In this document: piece by piece, positions 17,335-25,925 of the stretch
How the letters are laid out: the number at the start of each line of letters is the position of its first letter
How positions within the stretch are numbered: the first letter of the stretch is position 1
Assembly (NCBI GenBank): GCA_963786395.1
Contig: CAWAZD010000009.1
Span: 62,001-126,000 of the forward strand
From: Fen-1301 sp963786395
GTDB taxonomy: Bacteria; Bacteroidota; Ignavibacteria; Ignavibacteriales; Ignavibacteriaceae
Direction: 5' to 3'
Length of the DNA stretch: 64,000 bases
The notes under the pieces: model-generated
Told to the model about the DNA's origin: nothing
Database searches by the model: none
Seen by the model: the letters and a program-made list of their open reading frames with translations, nothing else
Translations under genes and position numbers: made by a program

Positions 17335-17586
17335 GTGTTTAACCCTTTTAAAAACGTTAAAATAAAAGTTATACCTTCTAATAATAAAATCGTTAAGATA
17401 ATGTACCTTTCCTTCGGTATTTTCTTTGTAGTTATTGGAACACTGGGACTGGTTATTCCCATTATGCCAGGATTCATATTTCTAATTCCAGGAGCATATT
17501 GCCTCGCCAAATCCTCATCAAGACTGCATAACCGCATGATGGACCATAGGCACATTGGAAAGTATTTCCATAAACATGATCCCTGA
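17335..17586 (+). CDS. DUF454/YbaN-like small membrane protein
   Basis: 83 residues. The core IMYLSFGIFFVVIGTLGL, then IPIMPGFIFLIPGAYCLAKSS and SRLHNRMMDH, matches the DUF454 pattern of two close membrane helices with a PxxPgxxF turn followed by a short amphipathic tail. Function of the family is unknown. Either GTG 17335 or ATG 17401 could be the start; neither has a good ribosome site. It is followed 28 bases later by the phosphoesterase gene. Confidence 0.6.
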   Translation: MFNPFKNVKIKVIPSNNKIVKIMYLSFGIFFVVIGTLGLVIPIMPGFIFLIPGAYCLAKSSSRLHNRMMDHRHIGKYFHKHDP

Positions 17587-17614
17587 CAGGTTAGCTTTTC
17601 AAATCAATTAAATA

Positions 17615-18829
17615 ATGCAATATATGAGTTTTGTATTGAGAATTATATTTGTCTTTTTGATTATCTACTTACTTGAATTTTATTTTCTAAAAAAAGTAGT
17701 TGTCTCTTTCAAATATGTTCTCTCAGGAATAAATTGGAAAAGATATAAAATCTTCTTAATTACACTGCTTGTTTTTTTGAACCTTTACCCGCTATTTCTT
17801 CTTGTATATTACATAAAGGGCTCTGTTCTGCCCGATTCCCGCCTGGCTGACTATCTCATTGTCTTCCCCTTCTGGGGCTTTGGTTTAATCATCATCCAGT
17901 GTTCACTTTTCTTTCTGCTTATGCTTATAATAAAAGGTGTCTTCTACTCTTTATATAAAAAAAACAAACCATCCTACCGTAGCTTCGAGAACAAAGTTGT
18001 TTTTCTTCTTATCTTCTGGTTCACATTGTATGTGCCTGCCCGGATTATTTTTGACTATAATACTGTTTCCGTAAGAAATGTTGTCTATAAAAAACATAAT
18101 CTTAATCCTGCATTAAAGAATTTCCGTATAGTCTTTATAAGTGATATCCACGCAGACAGGCATACCGGAAATAAACGTCTTGGAAATTATGTCACGAAAA
18201 TAAATAATCTAAAACCCGATCTTGTCCTTATAGGCGGCGATCTTATCTCCTCCACCCCGCAATATATTGAAACAGCGGCTGAATATATGGGGATGATTAA
18301 ATCAAAATATGGCGTCTATTCTTGCCGCGGCGATCATGACCACTGGGCATACAGACCCGATATCTCCAAAAGTATAAATGCAGTTACAGATGAACTTGAA
18401 AAATATAACATCCCCATGTTAAACAATGAAAACAGAATTCTGGATGTCAACGGTGCCAAAATGTTAATCTCCTTCGTTACATATACATATCCCGAAAAAA
18501 TAAAACAATACGAGCTCGATACTCTGCTCGCACAAAAAAAGCAGGACTTTAATATTGTGTTGTCACATCAGCCGGAAGGTGGGATACCGGAAGAAGCTTC
18601 TGAAGACAATTACGATTTAATGCTTGCTGGTCATACTCACGGCGGACAGATTACTTTCTTGTTTCCCTTCTTTAATCTCAGTCCTACTTTAATTGAAACG
18701 AAATACGTCCGTGGTAATTTCATGATCGGCAATATGATGCTGGTTGTTACCCGTGGATTGGGAATGTCCCTTGTTCCATTCCGTCTTAACTCCACCCCTG
18801 AAATAACCCAGATCATCCTTAAAAATTAA
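17615..18829 (+). CDS. Membrane-anchored metallophosphoesterase (YkuE/YaeI-like)
   Basis: 404 residues. Residues 1-160 hold four or five membrane helices; the rest is a calcineurin-like phosphoesterase domain. The dimetal motifs are FISDIHADRHTG, LIGGDLIS, SHQPEGG and LAGHTHGGQ. The third block reads GDHDHW where most relatives have GNHD, so the bridging Asn ligand is replaced by Asp. Relatives such as YkuE act outside the membrane, possibly on lipid or wall substrates, but no substrate can be named here. No ribosome site separates the ATGs at 17615 and 17624. Confidence 0.87.
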   Translation: MQYMSFVLRIIFVFLIIYLLEFYFLKKVVVSFKYVLSGINWKRYKIFLITLLVFLNLYPLFLLVYYIKGSVLPDSRLADYLIVFPFWGFGLIIIQCSLFFLLMLIIKGVFYSLYKKNKPSYRSFENKVVFLLIFWFTLYVPARIIFDYNTVSVRNVVYKKHNLNPALKNFRIVFISDIHADRHTGNKRLGNYVTKINNLKPDLVLIGGDLISSTPQYIETAAEYMGMIKSKYGVYSCRGDHDHWAYRPDISKSINAVTDELEKYNIPMLNNENRILDVNGAKMLISFVTYTYPEKIKQYELDTLLAQKKQDFNIVLSHQPEGGIPEEASEDNYDLMLAGHTHGGQITFLFPFFNLSPTLIETKYVRGNFMIGNMMLVVTRGLGMSLVPFRLNSTPEITQIILKN

Positions 18830-18893
18830 TAACCTCTATATTTTCCTTATTTGTAGGAACGGGTCTTTTACACGATATTCGTTAAATCCCAAA

Positions 18894-18920
18894 TGTCATT
18901 CCCGCGAAGGCGGGGATCCC
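18894..18920. repeat. Dispersed palindromic repeat, family A
   Basis: TGTCATTCCCGCG, AAGG loop, CGGGGATCCC: the same stem-loop as at 17222, with one base changed. It is followed by a pyrimidine-rich tract (about 19005-19070). Confidence 0.8.
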
Positions 18921-19128
18921 ATGAATCAATGTCTAACCGGAATTAATTATTTTTGAAACATTACCTGTCCTTGTCATTAGGAGAGAAGCAAACAATCTCC
19001 TCTCCTAACTTTTTCCTTTTAACTTTTACCTTTTAACTTTCTTCTACCTCTTGCTTTTATATTCCCAATTCCTTTAATTATAACCACAAGGTTTGTGCAA
19101 TTCCAAAAATAAACTAAAGGATAACTCC

Positions 19129-19446
19129 ATGAAGAACTCTGCTTTTATCATTGTGTTGTTGCTTTTTGTAACTTGTAATTTATCAGGCATAAATAACATT
19201 GCTCTGGGACAGGACAAAAACCACATAAGTACCAGCAACAATATATATTCCACTAATAATACTGATACTATTAAAACCACAACTAAAAAACCCGCCTATC
19301 CAAAAGAGTGGCAGGAAACCAAAAAAGAAACTAAAAATAAAATAATAGGTAAAACCAGAGACGGCAAAATCATTTATGAAGGACCCCGTGGCGGCAGATA
19401 TTACATGTCCGACAAAGGCCGCAAAGTCTACATCAAAAAAAACTAA
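19129..19446 (+). CDS. Small secreted protein with a PBCV-type basic adaptor motif
   Basis: 105 residues from the ATG at 19129, chosen because AAAGGA stands about eight bases upstream and a signal peptide follows (hydrophobic FIIVLLLFVTCNLSG). A Thr/Asn-rich linker leads to a short basic C-terminus, KIIYEGPRGGRYYMSDKG plus KKVYI-like RKVYIKKN. This closely resembles the PBCV-specific basic adaptor repeat, a short motif first noted in chlorovirus proteins and also found in bacterial envelope and DNA-associated proteins. Its role is unknown. It stands alone between repeat-rich intergenic regions. Confidence 0.7.
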   Translation: MKNSAFIIVLLLFVTCNLSGINNIALGQDKNHISTSNNIYSTNNTDTIKTTTKKPAYPKEWQETKKETKNKIIGKTRDGKIIYEGPRGGRYYMSDKGRKVYIKKN

Positions 19447-19456
19447 TTAATCAGCA

Positions 19457-19688
19457 ACAAATACTTTGCGTTAAGAATATCAGCACGGGGCATATCATCA
19501 ATAAACTTACGGAGTAGAGGAGGAAATTCTTTTTTCTTCCTACTCCTTACTCCATACTTTCCTTATTCCCGGCCTCAAATACTTTGCGTTGAAAAAATTC
19601 AGCATAGACTGTATTATCAATAAACTTACAGAGTGGATGAGGGAATCCTTTTTTCTTCGTACTCCATACTCTATACTTTCCTTATTCC
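19457..19688. repeat. Two tandem truncated copies of foldback element B
   Basis: Starting near 19457 and 19569, two partial copies carry only the left end of the element (AATACTTTGCGTT, then a TCAGCA block) followed by TTTTTTCTTC and TACTCCATACT-type tracts. They abut the full copy that begins at 19689. No gene is seen in 19447-19922. Confidence 0.7.
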
Positions 19689-19910
19689 CGGCCTCAAATA
19701 CTTTGCGTTAAGAAAATTCAGCATAGGATATATATTGATATGGCATACGGAGTAGATTGGGGAAATGCTGTTTGAGCTCCGACTTCTAAGTCGGAGCGAG
19801 TTCATTTCCCACACTTGAATTTACAGACAGGTTATACGAAGCGCTGAATTTTTAGCAAAGGATTTGCAGCCGATGTTCTTTTGCTCCTTTTCTTGCGCCA
19901 AGAAAAGGAG
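19689..19910. repeat. Full copy 1 of foldback element B (about 220 bp)
   Basis: Left end GGCCTCAAATACTTTGCG and AAAATTCAGCA; a central perfect palindrome CTCCGACTT-ct-AAGTCGGAG framed by GGAAATG and CATTTCC; right end GCTGAATTTTTAGCAAA; and a terminal hairpin CTCCTTTTCTTG-CGC-CAAGAAAAGGAG. The ends are inverted copies of each other, so the whole unit can fold on itself. It stops 13 bases after the phzF stop. Confidence 0.8.
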
Positions 19911-19922
19911 AGAGAAAATTCT

Positions 19923-20708
19923 TTATATACTTATCTCCCCCTGGAGATAAGTCTTTGCATGCCCTGAAATCTCGGTACGTTCGTTAAGATTCCTGCACAC
20001 AAGCATACCGCCCCTGCGCGATATCTGCCTTGCTGTAAGCACATCCTTATTCAGCACCTTACTCCAGTAAGGAGTAAGAGTAGTATGAGCAGAACCCGTT
20101 ACAGGATCTTCATCTATTCCTGCCTGCGGTGCAAAAAACCTCGAAACAAAATCAACATCATTCCCATGAGCAGTTATTATTACTCCACGACCGTCTGATT
20201 CCGCTATCTTCCTTATATTAAACCGTATATTCTTTATCTGCCCCTCATTTTTGAAAACCAGCATATAATCCGATTTCCCCTTATGCACCTCTATCGGTTT
20301 AACATCAAAACACTCTGTTACTTCATTATCTAAGTCAACCGGCGTAATCGTATCTGTTGGAAAATTAAGTGTAATGTACTCCTTATCTTTTCTAACAACC
20401 AGAGGACCACTCTTTGAGTCAAACTCTATCTCTGAATCAGAATATTTCTCATGATTAAACAAAACATGACCGGTTGCAAGCGTAGCATGACCGCATAGAT
20501 TAACCTCTATCTGCGGTGTGAACCAACGTATATTATACTTCCCGTTCTTTTTAATATAAAAAGCAGTCTCGGCAAGATTATTCTCCATTGCAATGTTCTG
20601 CATTACTGTATCCTCCGGCCAGTTATCTGGTAGGGGACAAACAGCAGCGGGGTTACCTGTGAATATCTTATCAGCAAAAGCGTCAACCTGGTACATCTTT
20701 ATTTTCAT
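19923..20708 (-). CDS. PhzF-family isomerase
   Basis: 261 residues from ATG 20708, which has GGAG five bases upstream; the ATG at 20723 has none. It has the PhzF fold with the N-terminal YQVDAFADKIFTGNPAAVC, the conserved catalytic Glu in NLAETAFY, CGHATLATGHVLF, and DEDPVTGSAHTTL. The family includes the phenazine isomerase PhzF, but most genomic members act on unknown substrates, and no other phenazine gene is in the window. It ends right at element B copy 1. Confidence 0.9.
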   Translation of the reverse strand: MKIKMYQVDAFADKIFTGNPAAVCPLPDNWPEDTVMQNIAMENNLAETAFYIKKNGKYNIRWFTPQIEVNLCGHATLATGHVLFNHEKYSDSEIEFDSKSGPLVVRKDKEYITLNFPTDTITPVDLDNEVTECFDVKPIEVHKGKSDYMLVFKNEGQIKNIRFNIRKIAESDGRGVIITAHGNDVDFVSRFFAPQAGIDEDPVTGSAHTTLTPYWSKVLNKDVLTARQISRRGGMLVCRNLNERTEISGHAKTYLQGEISI

Positions 20709-21172
20709 ATTTACTCCAGTCATATTTTTCTATGACCTAAATATATTATTATTCTACGAAATATCTAATGTACTAAAAAGTGCTTTCAATAAAGGAGAAA
20801 TTCATAAATCTATGATTTTAGACCAAATATTAAATCTTAGATTCTATCCCGCATATAAAATTCCTAATTTTAGCCCAGTCCTTCAGGACTGGGTAAATTG
20901 AATATAGTTAAAAATACTTATGCCATTTATGGCATTAAAAAGAATTATTATATTATTGTACTGTCTCACTTCCAGGTCATTATTCCATCAATCCATTACT
21001 GCGAATGACCTCTTTTTTCTCTGTGTTTCTCTGTGGCCTCTGTGTCTTCGTGTTTTTCCTAAAATTCTTATTCTATCATTGGTAAGGCCTTTAGTTATTC
21101 CTCCATCAATCCATTCCTCCACCAATCCATTACTCCATTCCTTTTTACTTTTACCTTTTACCTTTTACCTTT
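20709..21172. other. Gene-free, repeat-rich interval
   Basis: No credible gene. It holds the family C hairpins (20872-20935), a tract of variants of ATCCATTACTCC (about 21090-21140), and a CTTTTAC-type pyrimidine repeat (about 21141-21172) that runs up to the stop of the next gene. Confidence 0.6.
20872..20935. repeat. Paired hairpins, family C (forward copy)
   Basis: Hairpin AGCCCAGTCC-TTCA-GGACTGGGT is followed 26 bases later by the palindrome ATGCCATTTATGGCAT. The same pair occurs in reverse complement at 56883-56948. Confidence 0.75.
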
Positions 21173-22453
21173 TCACTTCACCACCACCTTCCCTGTCATC
21201 CTTGGATGAACTGAACAATAATATTCATACACTCCCGCTTTCTCAAATATATGGGAATACTTCTCGTTTGTATCCAGTGCTTTAGATTTAAAACTCTTAT
21301 CCGTGCTGGTTACCGTATGCGGAACATCGTCATGGTTCACCCACGTTACATTTGTACCCGGTGCAACCGTTAACGTCTGGGGATTGAAACTAAAATTATC
21401 TATACTTACCTCATTGCCTCCAACACTCCCATTGTTTTGCTTCTCCTCATTCTGCTCCCTGTTTGTTGCCGCCGCCACTAACAGCGGAGTATCCGTAACC
21501 GCAAGGGTGTGGTTATGTTCCATATAATTTACATCCGTTATCCCCAAAAGACTGCGGAGCTCATTAGCCGGTACCTTCATTGGACCCGGTCCTTTCGCCA
21601 TTCCCGGCATAGGTTGCGGAAATGCAGTCGACATCGCAGTATGAAATGTAATGTTCCCCTCAACCTTCTGAATTATCTGATGTATATGTCCGTTAAGAAC
21701 CGTAACCGAACCAAACCTTTTCAAATTAGATAACGCCTGGGCGCTGTCATCAGTACCCCATCCCCACTGGGGATAAACATTCCATAACGGAATATGAGCA
21801 AACACTACAACTGGAGTGCTATCCTTCAATCCCTTCAAATCTTTTTGAAGCCATTCAAGTTGATCACTCCCAAGTTGACCAAGCCCTCCTGCCTTCAGGT
21901 TTACAACATTTACCAAACCAACAAAATGAACACCATGCGAATTAAAACTATACCACCCCTTACCTCGCGATCCCTTACCGTATCTCTCAAGATATTGCTG
22001 ACCATCGTCATTCAATACATCATGCTCTCCCGGCACATAATGAATCTTCCCGGTCTTTGCGCTCTTCAGTAACTGATCCAGTGTATCAAATTCCGACGCC
22101 TTTGAAAGATGCGAAAGATCACCCGTATGAATTGTAAACTCAGGTGCCACCGGCATTGCGTTTATCTTATCTATTGCTGATTGAAGCGTTCCAACCACAT
22201 CGGGGTTCGCTTCTTTATTAAACCCTATATGACTATCACTTATTTGAATAAAACTAAAATCATGTGCCGGTATCTTTAATCCCTCCTTAAGCTTCCCGGT
22301 ATTCATATCAATTAACTGGCTCATTCCAAATGACTTAAGCACACCGCCCTGAATCATCCAAAGTACACCCGTACCAGCCCATGCCATACATTTCAAAAAA
22401 CCCCTTCTGTCTATTCCATCTTTATTCTTATCATTAACAATGTAGCTGCTCAT
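21173..22453 (-). CDS. Tat-exported metallophosphoesterase fused to a C-terminal cupredoxin
   Basis: 426 residues. The N-terminus has a twin-arginine signal (DRRGFLKCMAWAG). Residues about 65-310 form a calcineurin-like phosphoesterase: ISDSHIGF, HTGDLSHL, VPGEHDVLN, FAHIPLW, NGHIHQ. The third motif has Glu where Asn is usual. Residues about 340-426 are a plastocyanin-like copper domain: FNPQTLTVAPGTNVTWVNHD, then ligand His in VPHTVTS and the Cys-His-Met set in YYCSVHPRMTG. Tat export fits folding with metals in the cytoplasm. AAAGGA upstream supports the ATG at 22453. The joint function is unknown; similar proteins with the GEHD form appear widespread but uncharacterised (recollection). Confidence 0.88.
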   Translation of the reverse strand: MSSYIVNDKNKDGIDRRGFLKCMAWAGTGVLWMIQGGVLKSFGMSQLIDMNTGKLKEGLKIPAHDFSFIQISDSHIGFNKEANPDVVGTLQSAIDKINAMPVAPEFTIHTGDLSHLSKASEFDTLDQLLKSAKTGKIHYVPGEHDVLNDDGQQYLERYGKGSRGKGWYSFNSHGVHFVGLVNVVNLKAGGLGQLGSDQLEWLQKDLKGLKDSTPVVVFAHIPLWNVYPQWGWGTDDSAQALSNLKRFGSVTVLNGHIHQIIQKVEGNITFHTAMSTAFPQPMPGMAKGPGPMKVPANELRSLLGITDVNYMEHNHTLAVTDTPLLVAAATNREQNEEKQNNGSVGGNEVSIDNFSFNPQTLTVAPGTNVTWVNHDDVPHTVTSTDKSFKSKALDTNEKYSHIFEKAGVYEYYCSVHPRMTGKVVVK

Positions 22454-23300
22454 ATTTCATCCTTTCCTTTATTTTTATATAATAGTATCCGAAGATTTGA
22501 AATTGATAAAACAATTCATTCCCGCAAATGTTCCCCCTCATACCCAACCTGTAACTCCTATCATTCCGAATCATCCGCAATTCTTACTTACGAGATTACA
22601 TTGTCATAGTCTTTCCGAAGAGGATTTTCCGATAAAGAAAAAGGTGTTAATAATTCACGTAAATAGGTTTGGTATAACTTTTAAATGTGCTATAATCACG
22701 AGTTCTGTGTCAGTTCTGTCTTATTTCCGTGTTAATTCTGTGTTCGATGCAGGAGCAATTTTTAGAAATAAGAGGTAAATAAAGTGAGGCTTTATTTATG
22801 ATAGGGTAAAAAAAGAAATTAACCAAGTCAAATTGTCTGACGTCCGGATTCTCCCAAAAGAACATTTCGTATCTCTATATGTTTCATGGTTTAGCCAACG
22901 GGAAAAAAGTCGGCCTCTAATATTAATACACCCCATTTCCAGTTTTTGATCATTTTTGAGAGCAATAAAAAGTAGCCCTCTATTAATAGTACATCCTTAC
23001 CCCTGTTTTCATGAATGGAACGACTTATGCATGAAAACGGGAATGGGGATTTATAGGAGTAAGTTGGTTAAAAGTTGTTAGTTGAACAATTATTTAGAGA
23101 TGGTAAAATAAAATTATTATAAATTTTCCCTTGACAATTTAAAATATTAAATTTACGTTAACCTTATAATATTACACACTCATGTAAGCAGGTTTTAATA
23201 ATAAAAACATTATCACATTTCAATTTCAAAATGGAGTATACTTATACAAGTTGATACCCTTTGTTTAGATAAAAACTAAAACCATAAAAGGAATCCATCA
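22454..23300. other. 847-base interval without a credible gene
   Basis: One open frame (22497-22778) has no ribosome site and no protein-like composition. The region holds short GTTCTGTGT-like repeats (about 22705-22745) and a hairpin at 23002-23041. The last 200 bases are very AT-rich and probably contain the promoter of the next gene; a TTGACA stands at about 23132, but no good -10 element is at the right distance. Confidence 0.5.
23002..23041. repeat. 12-bp stem hairpin
   Basis: CCTGTTTTCATG and CATGAAAACGGG pair with one G-T wobble around a 16-base loop. There is no following T tract, so it is not a standard terminator. It lies 260 bases before the next gene. Confidence 0.6.
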
Positions 23301-23546
23301 ATGAAAAAGGTATATAATCCTTTACGTGATCTCATCTCTGATGACATTTTTGTACTTCTCTATTCACTGGGAATTATCCTTGACAAAGACATACGCAATT
23401 ACCAGATCCGCAAACAATTTAGAACATTAAGAAACAAAAAAATAAGCGTTGATCAGGCAATCAGTCGTATAATGAAAAAATATAAATGCCTGCATCAGGA
23501 CACCATCAGAAAAATCGCTTACGGCAAACCTACTGCAGTTTCATAA
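23301..23546 (+). CDS. Hypothetical 81-residue basic protein
   Basis: The ATG has AAAAGGAA about eight bases upstream, so translation is likely. The protein is basic and predicted mostly helical, with a C-terminal stretch (VDQAISRIMKKYKCLHQDTI, then RKIAYGK) that looks like a helix-turn-helix half. I recognise no family. A DNA-binding role is only a guess. It precedes the TonB-receptor/kinase island by 167 bases on the same strand. Confidence 0.55.
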   Translation: MKKVYNPLRDLISDDIFVLLYSLGIILDKDIRNYQIRKQFRTLRNKKISVDQAISRIMKKYKCLHQDTIRKIAYGKPTAVS

Positions 23547-23713
23547 TGGGCCGGCTAACTTTTTTTGTTGTTAAAATTCAAAAACATCCGTACCTTAATT
23601 ACACTGTTAACTGGATTCTAAGTAAAATAGCTGATATTGGGTTGTTAAAAGATTCCGTTTAAGAAATTTATAATTGATTAGCAAATAGATTTTCCTGCAA
23701 AAAGGGTTTTACT

Positions 23714-25891
23714 ATGTTACGCAGTACAAAATTTCCGAAAACCTCCATTCAAACAAATAATCTGTTGATGAATCATTGCAGCATCTCATCTCTTAATAAT
23801 CTCATTAACTGTAATAACATTTTATTATTTAAGAAAACCTTTTGGGCTTCCTTAATCATAATTCTCTCGCTATTTGCAAATGATATTTTTGCCCAGGCAA
23901 ATGATGATCATAATAAACCCGACCGCTATGACCTAAACCTTGAACAGTTAGGAAAAATTGTTATCACCGCCTCCAAAACTCCAAAGTTAATCTCTGACAT
24001 AACTCAGAAAATTGATATAGTTACTGAAAACCAAATGCATCAGATAATAATGAACAATAGAAATATTGCTGAACTTATCCAGTACCTTCCTGGTGCCTCT
24101 GTAAATGTACTCTCTCGAAATGATGTCAATTGGGGTGCTTATGGCGGTATAGGTCCAAAATACAACACGTATCTATTGCAGGGTTTACCTATTGATGGCT
24201 CTATGGACCCAACCAGTATTGACGCTATTTTACTCCAGCGCATTGAGGTGCAAAGAGGTCCCGCTTCCGTCCTATATCCCAATTACCTGTCTCAGGACTT
24301 TGCAGGAAACCAGGGCTCCTTGGGCGGTACCGTTAACCTCTTATTAAAGGAAGATGTTACTACTCCTAAATCTACTTTCGTTCTTGATTATGGCTCATAC
24401 CAGACTTATTCAAGTAAACTTTACCATGAAGACCGTTTAGGTAAATTTAATATTTTCGGTGGCATATCTTATGAGAAATCAAATTATACAAATTATGGTT
24501 CCACTGATTCCTGGTTAAATATGCTTAAAAATCCCGAATACCAAAAAGGAAAACTTTTTCTTGGTACTTCTTTTTTCCTGGATGATTCACTTAAACATAA
24601 AATCACCATTATGGGCAACCAGTCCTTTCAATGGGGAGATGTCGGACGTATATATCGCAAATTTGATTATAGATATGGTTTATTAAATTTTGGATATACT
24701 GGTCAAATAATAAATAATCTCAATGTTGCTTTTAGAACTGGGTTACGCTCCTACAATCGCTCTTGGCAGGATGACTTTATTGATCCTAATAATGTTCAGT
24801 CATTGAAAGCTACAAATAGCGTTAAACAGTTCATTGTACCCGCCGATATTTCCTTTTCTTTTAATCATTTCAGTAATAGCAATTTAACTGTCGGCTCTGA
24901 TTATCAATATTCAACTTATCTGACTTCTCTGCAGCCATTAGACAGCAATACTATTGATGGCAATGACGCTTCTACTCATCAACTAGGTCTCTACGTACAG
25001 GAAGAAATGCAGTTAAATAAATTAACCCTTCGGGCGGGTGGAAGATTTAACTATACAGGTCAGTCTGTTAACAAATTTGAAGATCAGCCACGGAACTTGC
25101 TGAATAAAAGCTGGAACGTCTTTCTCTGGAGCGCCGGAGCTAAATACAGATTATCCGATGAACTAACTCTCTTTGCCAATGGTGGAAGCAGTTTTATGTT
25201 GCCGGGATTAAAATCCATCGGTGGCACTCTTCTTTTAAGTGATATGTTCAAACCTGGTAAGGATGGACAGCTTCCTAACTATAATCTAAATCCTGAAAAT
25301 GGAATTGGCTATGACGCCGGTGTGGATTGTAAACTCTATTCGGATATTTTTCTCTCAGTCCGCGGTTTCCTCAGTACAATCACTAACGCTATAATTGATA
25401 ATGTTATTAGCCAGAACCCTTCACAAACTATGTCTGTTAATGCCGATGGTAAAACCCTTACTAAAGGAGTTGAAATAAGTCTCAAACAACAAACCCTAAA
25501 TAGTCTGAATTGGTTTGCAAATATTACATTAACCAGTTCTAAAATAAGTAATCCTGATAATCCCGATCTTGATGGTGTCGATGTCCCGTTTGTACCTAAA
25601 ATAATGGGTAATGTTGGAATTACTTTCTCTCCCTTATTAGATTTCGAATTCTCTCCCTATATACATTGGGGGGGTGGAATTTATGACAGTAATTCCAAAA
25701 CTAACCGGCGTTATTTCAATTCCGGAGAACTGTTTAATCTCATTATCTCTAAACCGGTCTCCCTTAATCAGTTTACTAAAATGAACGCCTATGTTAAGCT
25801 ATATAATATTACTAACAATAAGTTCAATATGCCGTTCCAATTCATTGACCCGGGGTTTAGTTGGACTCTTGGTTGCAGTGTGGATTTTTAA
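23714..25891 (+). CDS. TonB-dependent outer-membrane receptor
   Basis: 725 residues. A signal peptide lies inside the first 60 residues (FWASLIIILSLFANDIFAQA), so a start downstream of 23714 is possible. A plug domain follows (LEQLGKIVITASKTP, which may serve as the TonB-box region; IAELIQYLPGASVNV; LLQRIEVQRGPASVLYP; GSLGGTVNLLLK). The rest is a 22-strand-type barrel ending in an aromatic residue (VDF). The ligand is unknown; no B12 riboswitch or siderophore gene is near. It is followed 34 bases later by the YfiR-domain kinase, which suggests that receptor occupancy is sensed by that protein. Confidence 0.92.
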   Translation: MLRSTKFPKTSIQTNNLLMNHCSISSLNNLINCNNILLFKKTFWASLIIILSLFANDIFAQANDDHNKPDRYDLNLEQLGKIVITASKTPKLISDITQKIDIVTENQMHQIIMNNRNIAELIQYLPGASVNVLSRNDVNWGAYGGIGPKYNTYLLQGLPIDGSMDPTSIDAILLQRIEVQRGPASVLYPNYLSQDFAGNQGSLGGTVNLLLKEDVTTPKSTFVLDYGSYQTYSSKLYHEDRLGKFNIFGGISYEKSNYTNYGSTDSWLNMLKNPEYQKGKLFLGTSFFLDDSLKHKITIMGNQSFQWGDVGRIYRKFDYRYGLLNFGYTGQIINNLNVAFRTGLRSYNRSWQDDFIDPNNVQSLKATNSVKQFIVPADISFSFNHFSNSNLTVGSDYQYSTYLTSLQPLDSNTIDGNDASTHQLGLYVQEEMQLNKLTLRAGGRFNYTGQSVNKFEDQPRNLLNKSWNVFLWSAGAKYRLSDELTLFANGGSSFMLPGLKSIGGTLLLSDMFKPGKDGQLPNYNLNPENGIGYDAGVDCKLYSDIFLSVRGFLSTITNAIIDNVISQNPSQTMSVNADGKTLTKGVEISLKQQTLNSLNWFANITLTSSKISNPDNPDLDGVDVPFVPKIMGNVGITFSPLLDFEFSPYIHWGGGIYDSNSKTNRRYFNSGELFNLIISKPVSLNQFTKMNAYVKLYNITNNKFNMPFQFIDPGFSWTLGCSVDF

Positions 25892-25925
25892 GGATTAACT
25901 TAATTTAATTCCGTACAATTATTTT

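Noticed and set aside
19689..19910. Element B as a CRISPR array
   Set aside because: The repeats are inverted and few, with no regular spacer pattern and no cas genes.
19923..20708. Phenazine biosynthesis locus
   Set aside because: Only a PhzF-family gene is present; the family is broad and no other phz gene is in the window.
20920..21285. Plus-strand open frame of 121 residues
   Set aside because: Encoded by simple pyrimidine repeats and overlaps the end of the phosphoesterase-cupredoxin gene on the other strand.
22497..22778. Open frame of 93 residues in the long intergenic region
   Set aside because: No ribosome site, no domain-like pattern, and it lies in repeat-like AT-rich DNA.
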